IMG/VR virus record: IMGVR_UViG_3300033148_002821
Location: 1-46,077 of that record
From: a virus
DNA length: 46,077 nucleotides
Direction: 5' to 3' (one strand)
Part shown: positions 39,780 through 46,077 of the stretch, in pieces
Layout of the letters: each line of letters opens with the position of its first letter
How positions within the stretch are numbered: the stretch's first letter is position 1
The notes under the pieces: model-generated
The model's database searches: none
Seen by the model: only the letters and a program-made list of their open reading frames with translations
What the model was told of the DNA's origin: nothing
Made by a program: the position numbers and the translations under genes

Positions 39780-40774
39780 TGTCAGAGAGAAAACCCGAAA
39801 ACTTCATGGAGGTATTAACGAGGTCTTTGGGTCAGGGGCTTGGCTATGTGGCACAGAACTATCAGTCAAGTCAAGACCAGAAAAAGAATGATGCCATGAC
39901 AGCGTTTGCGGCGGCGTTACAGATGCAACAAAGCGAAAGGGCGCAATTAGAGCATAACCAGAACATGATAAGATTGCGGATAGCTAATAAAAGCTCAAGT
40001 GAGCGTCTAAAAGAGACTATCAGGCGAGGTGCTATGACACCGGAAGAACGGGCGATAGAGGATGCACAGGCTGAGGCCGCAGGTAAGGTGGCTTCTATGG
40101 ATATAATTATCCCCGCAATATCTCAAACCCAAGAGGAATATCCGGGTCTTGATTTGAATATAGGGGGCATTTCGACTAATCGAGAGCTTCCCGTTGAACC
40201 TGAGTTGGCTAAGGCTTGGGCTGAAAATATGTATATACCTGATGAGCAAGGTCAATCTACTGGTGAACCACTTGCTAACTTTCCCGACATTGCACCCCAG
40301 ATTTTGTTTGAGCGTGCCTCTATGGGCGATAAACCTGCTGAGAATATGTTGTTGCTACTTGCAAGGGAAAAGCAGAATCAGAGAACTATTGCAAGTCGAA
40401 AATATGCGGAACGTAAAGGTGAAGAAACAGCCATAAAAACAAATACTTTTTTATCCAAGAGTAAGGGGAAAAGCGATTTCTCAGAGAAGGAACTCAAGCG
40501 AATGTACATATCCGAAAAAAGGGCTATGGAGAGTCGCAACAGAAAGATTGAGGAACAAAACAGAGAAGCAATAAAGAATATAGCCCTTCTTAAAGCCGCC
40601 GATGCAAAGGCGAATGCCTTATATATAGAAGGATGGCAGGCAAAAATCCAACCATTAGAAAAGATGCCTCCCCTTGAAAAGTGGACGGAAACTTTTATGG
40701 AATCGTTTGAGGATGAGCAAATAAGGGACATTAAGAACATGGCGACTGAGGAGTTACTAAGGGAAGCCTTTTAG
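39779..40774 (+). CDS. putative internal virion/ejection protein (331 aa)
   Basis: Almost wholly helical and charged, with coiled-coil stretches (SERLKETIRRGAMTPEERAI, KRMYISEKRAMESRNRKIEE) and Met/Gln-rich N-terminus. Between the small Gly-rich protein and the 1023-residue protein, as in podovirus ejection clusters. No named domain. Confidence 0.5.
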   Translation: MSERKPENFMEVLTRSLGQGLGYVAQNYQSSQDQKKNDAMTAFAAALQMQQSERAQLEHNQNMIRLRIANKSSSERLKETIRRGAMTPEERAIEDAQAEAAGKVASMDIIIPAISQTQEEYPGLDLNIGGISTNRELPVEPELAKAWAENMYIPDEQGQSTGEPLANFPDIAPQILFERASMGDKPAENMLLLLAREKQNQRTIASRKYAERKGEETAIKTNTFLSKSKGKSDFSEKELKRMYISEKRAMESRNRKIEEQNREAIKNIALLKAADAKANALYIEGWQAKIQPLEKMPPLEKWTETFMESFEDEQIRDIKNMATEELLREAF

Positions 40775-40777
40775 TAA

Positions 40778-43700
40778 ATGAAAACACCAGAACGACAGAA
40801 AGCATTATTGGCTGAGCTACAACGTCGTGGAATTGATGTTAGTTCATATTTAGATACTAACAAGGCCGACGCTACTAATTTTAACGAAATGCCTCCATAT
40901 CCCCAACAGAAGCCCCCTATTCTTAGCGTGAGACATCCATCACCTTTTGAGCTTCGGGGTAGCGTAAATAAGATATTTCTTGATGAATTAACGGAGCGTG
41001 GCTATTTCAACCAACTAAATAAAACTAAAAGTTATAAAAACAAGCCCGACGTATCTTCTGTGGATATTGGGAAACCATCTACAACAGAGCATCTAAAGCA
41101 TGGACGACAGTATTCTATCCAAGAACGTAGTCCTTCTGTAAAGGAATTTTACAGGGATATGACTACTCCTCTATCTGCGGATTTAACAAAGGGTGGCAGG
41201 TGGTTTAATGACGACTGGAAGGAGTATGTACGACGCTCCGCAATAAACTTATTTAAGAATATGGGGAGCTTTCCCGTAGATATGGCAAGAGCCATAGATA
41301 AAGACCCAACGCAATTCATGATAGACTTTGCAACATTTATACCTAAAGAATTAAACGAATTATATAAGGTAGTTGGTGCAAATTGGGAGATAAATCCTGA
41401 CTTTGATTTCAGTAAAATTACAGAAGTGCTTATTCCCGATTCTTATAGGTCAGCTACTTCTGGTGGTAGAAATTATGGTAGGATGTTAGAGGAACGCCCG
41501 ACAAAAGACCGGCCAATAAGAGAAACTAACGAACTTATACAAAGGATTCCCCCCGAAAAGATAGCTGAGGCCAGAAAGAACTTAGTTGAGAACCCGTTAG
41601 GTGCGGTAGTTTTATTGTTGCCATTCTTTAAGAGGGCAATAAGGAAAACATCTGGTGGGTTAGGTACGACCATAAATAAGGTATGCGATAAGATACAGGA
41701 CAACTTTGCTTGTTATGGTGGTGATTTGAAGAATCCGCTTGGAAAGGCAATAGTTGGGGAAGTACGAAAACGTCACGCCGAAATAGAAAAGGCAAATTAT
41801 AATTCGGTTGAGTACCGTCGTAAAATGGAAAAGGGACTCAAGGCTTCGGATAAAGAGGATTTAATCTTCGCCATTGAGAAAACGGAGAATCCATGGAGGC
41901 TCGATACTAAGAAGACTCAACCATACGAAAGATTATCTACTAAAGCTAAAAGCAGGTTAATGGAATTACGACAGCGATTTAATGATGTAAGAGACAGGGT
42001 AAACAAGTCCGGTGCGTCTGATGATTTAGCATTTATTGAGAACTATGTTACACACTTTTGGAAGATAAAAAGAAAGACCCCGGAGTTTGACCAAGCGGTT
42101 GCGTACTTTCGTGAGAATAATCCCTTTGCTAAAAAGAGAGCATTTACAACAATGCAAGAGGGTATAGTGGAGGGATTTAAACCAAAATACAATAACATCT
42201 TTGATATACTTGAACAGTATGAGCGAATCAATACAAGGGTAGTGCAGAACAATACTCTGGTGCGGACAATCAAGGACTTGAAGATTGGCGACATTATAGA
42301 GGATACGGCAGACAAGACGCTACCATTAAGAGATAAGCTTATAAAGCTCCCAGACCAACCTATGCCCGATAATTACCTTAAGATAAATAGTGGTGCGTTA
42401 CATCGGGCGTTACAGGGCAAGAAGAAAAGCGTCGGTTTGGGGCGTGACTTTACTAAATCCAAAACAAAAGGCACAGAGGTATGGGTGCACCCCGAAATAT
42501 ACAAACCCCTAAAGACAATCTTTGACGAACCGTTTACGGGGAACTTCCTACACAGGGTTGAAACTTTAAATGCCGTCTTGAAAAAGCTCCGACTGACTGC
42601 TTCGTTCTTTCACCATATAGCCCTGACTGAATCGGCTCTTTATTCTGGCATACTACCGTGGAGTTGTATTAAGGGTGTGAAACTATTAAAAGATAAGCGT
42701 ATTCGTAACGATATGCTAAACTCCGAACTGCAAATAGGTGCTATATCCGATGTTCAGAGGGGCAGGGTACGGAATTTCTTGAAAGACATGGAGGTTGCTA
42801 CCCGAAATATCAAGGGGGCGCATCAAGGGGCTAAGTTATTTCGTAAGGGAAACGACCTGTGGGATGGTGCTTTGTGGGATTACTACCATCCAGGCTTAAA
42901 GGCTTTTACTTGGTACACATCGTTAGGGAAGGTTTTAAAGAAACATAAGAGCCTTACGCCAAGTCAGATGAAAGAAGTTAAGCGTGCTGTAGCAAGATTT
43001 ACCAATAATGCGTTTGGTGGTCAGAACTGGAATGCTCTATTGAAAAGTGCTAAATGGCGACAGTTAATGCACCTTGCTTTCCTTGCGCCAGACTGGACAA
43101 TATCGAATATCAAGATTGCTACATCGGCGTTTAAAACAAAACGTGGTGGACTTGGTGCGGGTGTTGAGGGTAGCCTTGCCCGTAAATACTGGTTAAGGGC
43201 ATTGCCGTCATTTTACTTCTACTCCAATCTGGCTAATAAAGCTCTGTCTGGTCACTTTATGTGGGAAAACGAAAAAGACCACAAATGGGATATAGATACT
43301 GGTGAAAAAGACGACAAGGGCAGGCGCATTTATACAATAGCATCCAAACAGGTGCGTGAACCGATAAGGTGGTTGACAGCAACCGCTCATGAGGCGGCGG
43401 TTAAATCCGCCCCCGCTATACAGCTTCTTTGTGAGGGGGCAACGGGGCGAAGTGTTACTGGTTGGCCTACTGAATTACAGAGAAGAAAAGAGAGAGGTGA
43501 AGATGTAAATATCTTTGAGGAAATATTTCTACGTGGTGAGGCTATTGGTCGTCACGCCCTACCCTTTTCTATGGGGGAAAACAATATAGGTTTTTCATTC
43601 CCAATGAGGCGTGGAGCGAACCCTAAAAGGGAAAAAGGCAAGTACGTCAGAAAGATTCTTGATTTGAAAAATAAGGGTAAGATAAATGAGGCGTGCGACT

Positions 43701-43849
43701 TGTTGCTGTATTGGAATATACAGTTTCCACAACGCATGATTGAGGATAAAGACGTAAATGAGGAGGCACGGGAAAGAAAGAATCGAAGAGATTCTAACAA
43801 GGCATTAAAAGAGATTGAAGAAGATATGAACAAGGGGATAAAACAATAG
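40778..43849 (+). CDS. large putative ejection/internal virion protein (1023 aa)
   Basis: Largest protein of the head-tail block apart from the fibre. Helical with basic regions and hydrophobic stretches (LTASFFHHIALTESALYSG, near residue 605; WRALPS/FYFYSNLA near residue 810). No enzymatic signature was found, although an Arg/Lys-rich NYxxHFWKI motif near residue 420 is reminiscent of internal proteins. Size and position match large gp16-type ejection proteins that enter the host with DNA. A tape-measure function is the alternative but no tail-tube genes are present. Confidence 0.55.
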   Translation: MKTPERQKALLAELQRRGIDVSSYLDTNKADATNFNEMPPYPQQKPPILSVRHPSPFELRGSVNKIFLDELTERGYFNQLNKTKSYKNKPDVSSVDIGKPSTTEHLKHGRQYSIQERSPSVKEFYRDMTTPLSADLTKGGRWFNDDWKEYVRRSAINLFKNMGSFPVDMARAIDKDPTQFMIDFATFIPKELNELYKVVGANWEINPDFDFSKITEVLIPDSYRSATSGGRNYGRMLEERPTKDRPIRETNELIQRIPPEKIAEARKNLVENPLGAVVLLLPFFKRAIRKTSGGLGTTINKVCDKIQDNFACYGGDLKNPLGKAIVGEVRKRHAEIEKANYNSVEYRRKMEKGLKASDKEDLIFAIEKTENPWRLDTKKTQPYERLSTKAKSRLMELRQRFNDVRDRVNKSGASDDLAFIENYVTHFWKIKRKTPEFDQAVAYFRENNPFAKKRAFTTMQEGIVEGFKPKYNNIFDILEQYERINTRVVQNNTLVRTIKDLKIGDIIEDTADKTLPLRDKLIKLPDQPMPDNYLKINSGALHRALQGKKKSVGLGRDFTKSKTKGTEVWVHPEIYKPLKTIFDEPFTGNFLHRVETLNAVLKKLRLTASFFHHIALTESALYSGILPWSCIKGVKLLKDKRIRNDMLNSELQIGAISDVQRGRVRNFLKDMEVATRNIKGAHQGAKLFRKGNDLWDGALWDYYHPGLKAFTWYTSLGKVLKKHKSLTPSQMKEVKRAVARFTNNAFGGQNWNALLKSAKWRQLMHLAFLAPDWTISNIKIATSAFKTKRGGLGAGVEGSLARKYWLRALPSFYFYSNLANKALSGHFMWENEKDHKWDIDTGEKDDKGRRIYTIASKQVREPIRWLTATAHEAAVKSAPAIQLLCEGATGRSVTGWPTELQRRKERGEDVNIFEEIFLRGEAIGRHALPFSMGENNIGFSFPMRRGANPKREKGKYVRKILDLKNKGKINEACDLLLYWNIQFPQRMIEDKDVNEEARERKNRRDSNKALKEIEEDMNKGIKQ

Positions 43850-43857
43850 GGGGCGGA

Positions 43858-44058
43858 ATGAGCGAACATTTGTACGAGGGGAAGACTGACCACGATTTGA
43901 TAGTTGAGTTAAATACAAATATGAAGTTGTTATTGAAGCACGTCAGGACAATGAATGGCAACGTCGCAAAAAACACAAGATGGCGGCTCATATTGACCGG
44001 TGCGTGGGGCTTTCTCATTATCGCTGTCCCGATTCTCATAAAAATAATGGGGTCATAA
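43858..44058 (+). CDS. small single-pass membrane protein, XhlA/holin-like (66 aa)
   Basis: GGGGGCGG ribosome site. Helical polar N-terminus (DHDLIVELNTNMKLLLKHVR) and a C-terminal membrane segment (LTGAWGFLIIAVPILIKIM). This hemolysin XhlA-like layout is found in phage lysis accessory proteins. It directly precedes secreted tail proteins, not the endolysin. Confidence 0.5.
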   Translation: MSEHLYEGKTDHDLIVELNTNMKLLLKHVRTMNGNVAKNTRWRLILTGAWGFLIIAVPILIKIMGS

Positions 44059-44817
44059 ATGGAATATAATAAAAAGAAAAATCTGATGGGCTGGCTGTGC
44101 CTTGCCCTTTTTCTGGTGGTGCTATTTCTTGGCGCAAAAGTCTTCGCCGCCACTGACTCAACCAAAATTGAAGGTGCGGCTAATATAATAGATGTTTACA
44201 TAAGGAGCGTTGATGCAAATTATGGTATATCTTCGGGGATGTGGATTACGTCCAGTTATCATGGGTTAATATGTCCGCTAAACGTGGCTGATAGTATCGG
44301 TGCAGGCAAGACAATGGACAGTTGCCGCTATTATTTCTATTCTTATAATATTTCAACGGCGGGTACTATCTCTGTTTACAGAGGATGGAAAACGGGTGTA
44401 CCTGAAGGTGAAGGGGCAGGTTATACTTGTGCTGAAGTTGGTGGAGCATCATTGACAAAGTGTGATTGCGATACGGCAAACGAATATCTTTGGGGTAAAT
44501 CCGGTGCTGATTCAGCTAATGATAATGGTTCTCTAAATGCTTGTGGCGGTGCAGGTGGAGCAGACAGGAAAGCAACCGCTGAAATGACATCAGTTACTAT
44601 CAATGATACTGCTTGGCATTCTGTGACGCTTTATGCCGATGCCGCCCAAAGTTGGTATGATGGCAATGACGAGGTGGCGGTTATGATAGGTAATGGGACG
44701 GTGGACGTATATATAAGGTCATCAGACGATTATAACCATAGGTCTTATTTTGTGTTCTACTATCACGACGCAGGGGCGGGCGAATCTAACCGTCGGAGGT
44801 TAATGCTACGTGAATAA
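44059..44817 (+). CDS. secreted DNRLRE-like beta-sandwich protein (252 aa)
   Basis: Residues 1-30 form a signal peptide (WLCLALFLVVLFLGAKVFA, cleavage after the final Ala). The mature protein has ANIIDVYIRSVDANYGIS and, near the end, GTVDVYIRSSDDYNHRSYFV, bracketing strands such as TISVYRGW and AWHSVTLYADAAQSW. This resembles the DNRLRE adhesin domain (N-Y-G opening, beta-sandwich). Four or more Cys suggest disulphides outside the cytoplasm. Followed by the beta-helix spike with an 8-base overlap. Likely adhesion or decoration. Confidence 0.6.
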   Translation: MEYNKKKNLMGWLCLALFLVVLFLGAKVFAATDSTKIEGAANIIDVYIRSVDANYGISSGMWITSSYHGLICPLNVADSIGAGKTMDSCRYYFYSYNISTAGTISVYRGWKTGVPEGEGAGYTCAEVGGASLTKCDCDTANEYLWGKSGADSANDNGSLNACGGAGGADRKATAEMTSVTINDTAWHSVTLYADAAQSWYDGNDEVAVMIGNGTVDVYIRSSDDYNHRSYFVFYYHDAGAGESNRRRLMLRE

Positions 44818-46077
44818 ATATATATTTATAATATTCTTTTTATTATTCGGTTTGGCTCATGCCAATCAGGTTTCTATTGGTAGTAGTGACTTGCCATATA
44901 CGGCTTCAACGGCATATGATACCATCACATTTAGCACCAGTAAAATCACAACCTCAGGGAGTGGTATCTATGTCACGGCCAACTATGTCACGATTGATTT
45001 GCGTGATGACACTCTTGAGTTTGGAACTGGTTATACTGATAACGGACTGATATTACATGGCGGGGGAACTGGAGCTTCGGATTCGTCTTGGAATTGTGTC
45101 AATATACGTACTCTTGGTGGATTAACGGATGGTATCACGATTACCAATGTCGATATGGAGATTTATGGCTGGGATGGTCATAATTATTATCACGAGGATG
45201 CCTCAGTTAAAAACCTTGTAATCTCAGGGGGGAGATTAGTTGACCATATTGACGGTTTCACAAATAGATGCCAGAATACAGGTATTAGTGTTTTCCCAAG
45301 TTCAGGTTCATATAGTGGGAGTTTTACCATTCACGATGTTACTATTGATACATGGGCGCACGCCATTGCTGGAGGAGGCCTTATTGAGATTTATAATTGT
45401 TCGCTCCTGATAGATGCGAAAAATGATTTATATACTTACCCTTCTGGTAATACTTGTCATTCATCTATTGGCCCTGGGGGAGTAGGCCTGTGGGAACCAG
45501 CCGCAGGAACTAAAATTCACGATAATGTTATTGTTGCTGGTAGTGAAAACGAGGGATGTTCAGGGGGGATTTCAATAAGTTACGGAGAAGGAACTGCCGA
45601 AAACCCCATCGAAATTTACAATAATAAGGTTACTTTGCATCGTGGCCCCGACGACTGTTATGGTGGGGTTACAGCTAAGGGATATAAACAGCGTTGGGGA
45701 AATAAACATATTCACGTTTACGATAATGAATTTTATGTAAGCGCCCATTCCGATTCGGGCAGTCATGCTTCAGCGTGGTGGACTGCCTGTGAGGGAATTG
45801 ATATTTGTTTTACGACCGGTGCATACGGAGAAGAGGGGGATTATTGCGATAGTTTTACTGTGATTGAGAATAATCATATTGAAGCTGTAGCGTTGGATAG
45901 TGATTCTCGTGGAACGGGGATGAGGCTGTCCGTGAGAAACGAATTACATGATTACGATTTCGTGGGAGCGGGGAACGTTTTCAGACATAATTATTTTGGT
46001 AGTAGCACTTCTGGTGTTGAATTTGGTAAAGGGGATTGTGGTTTATGCAACTCCGTTGTACTCATTGGTGATACCAT
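44810..46077 (+). CDS. secreted beta-helix spike/fibre protein, N-terminal part (continues at base 1)
   Basis: The GTG start overlaps the end of the preceding gene and has a GGAGG-type ribosome site (around 44796). The first ~20 residues form a signal peptide: MNK, a hydrophobic run rich in Ile/Phe/Leu, then a GLAHA-type cleavage site. The next ~400 residues are short strands with recurrent His/Asn/Asp-Asn turns (IHDN, IYNN, VYDNEF), typical of right-handed parallel beta-helix proteins of the pectate-lyase/NosD fold, common in phage tailspikes. The frame is open at the window end and joins exactly to the frame ending at 997, giving a 716-residue protein across the contig junction. It probably binds or degrades a surface polysaccharide. 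No catalytic residues could be assigned. The signal peptide is unusual for a tailspike. Confidence 0.8.
   Translation, partial: MNKYIFIIFFLLFGLAHANQVSIGSSDLPYTASTAYDTITFSTSKITTSGSGIYVTANYVTIDLRDDTLEFGTGYTDNGLILHGGGTGASDSSWNCVNIRTLGGLTDGITITNVDMEIYGWDGHNYYHEDASVKNLVISGGRLVDHIDGFTNRCQNTGISVFPSSGSYSGSFTIHDVTIDTWAHAIAGGGLIEIYNCSLLIDAKNDLYTYPSGNTCHSSIGPGGVGLWEPAAGTKIHDNVIVAGSENEGCSGGISISYGEGTAENPIEIYNNKVTLHRGPDDCYGGVTAKGYKQRWGNKHIHVYDNEFYVSAHSDSGSHASAWWTACEGIDICFTTGAYGEEGDYCDSFTVIENNHIEAVALDSDSRGTGMRLSVRNELHDYDFVGAGNVFRHNYFGSSTSGVEFGKGDCGLCNSVVLIGDT
45964..46077. repeat. terminal direct repeat, right copy (circular contig overlap)
   Basis: Identical to bases 1-114. Counting the overlap once gives a 45,963-bp circle. 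The overlap falls inside a coding region rather than an intergenic region, which fits an arbitrary assembly breakpoint better than a packaging site. Confidence 0.95.

Noticed and set aside
1-46077. Prophage or temperate phage hypothesis
   Set aside because: No integrase, excisionase, attachment-like repeat or recognisable lysogeny repressor was found; the only inverted repeat in the switch region is not enough.
1-46077. CRISPR arrays, rRNA and tRNA genes
   Set aside because: No regularly spaced repeats and no cloverleaf-like segments ending in CCA were recognised by eye; a tRNAscan run would settle tRNAs.

Overview
The window is a complete or near-complete genome of a tailed double-stranded DNA phage, assembled as a circle. 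The first 114 bases are identical to the last 114, and one reading frame runs off the right end and continues at the left end, so the unique circle is 45,963 bp. The host is probably a Gram-negative (diderm) bacterium. The reasons are a phage-encoded protein that looks like an outer-membrane beta-barrel ending in Phe, several N-terminal signal peptides, and envelope-type domains (Calx-beta, a possible DNRLRE fold, parallel beta-helix). A Bacteroidota-like or related host is possible but not proven. No integrase, lysogeny repressor, tape-measure, tail-tube or sheath gene is recognisable. A large putative ejection-protein block suggests a podovirus-like particle.

Layout. Two divergent transcription units leave an AT-rich control region (about 21,485-21,865) that has a near-consensus sigma70-type promoter on each strand and an 11-bp perfect inverted repeat. 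The leftward unit (21,484 down to 7,729) is the early and DNA-metabolism arm. In order of transcription it holds small unknown genes, an HNH endonuclease, a ribbon-helix-helix protein, a promoter/terminator island (18,930-19,490), an AbrB-like protein, small coiled-coil proteins, a Gam-like protein, a Sak4-like recombinase ATPase, an SSB-like protein, a replication pair (conserved phage C-terminal domain plus helicase-loader-like protein), a GNAT/methyltransferase pair, a RuvC-like resolvase, and a run of small membrane and zinc-ribbon proteins. No DNA polymerase, primase or helicase is seen, so replication probably relies on the host replisome.

The rightward unit begins at 21,866 with a regulator gene broken by an 11-bp tandem duplication. 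It continues through small accessory genes, including a Tad2-like (DUF2829) protein and an RNA ligase, into packaging and structure: putative small terminase, large terminase carrying a 332-residue LAGLIDADG intein, portal, acidic scaffold-like protein, major capsid, adaptors, a stabilisation/tail-hub protein, and putative ejection proteins. It crosses the contig junction through a beta-helix spike and a 1187-residue fibre, then an M15 peptidase endolysin, a MazG/Nmad-like protein, a DnaQ-like exonuclease, a holin-like membrane protein and the beta-barrel. The two units converge on a 300-bp region dense in hairpins (7,425-7,728).

The most unusual property is that at least seven proteins of the virion/accessory part of the rightward arm, including a connector-like and a stabilisation-like protein, start with apparent secretion signals. 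That is unexpected for a tailed phage assembled in the cytoplasm.
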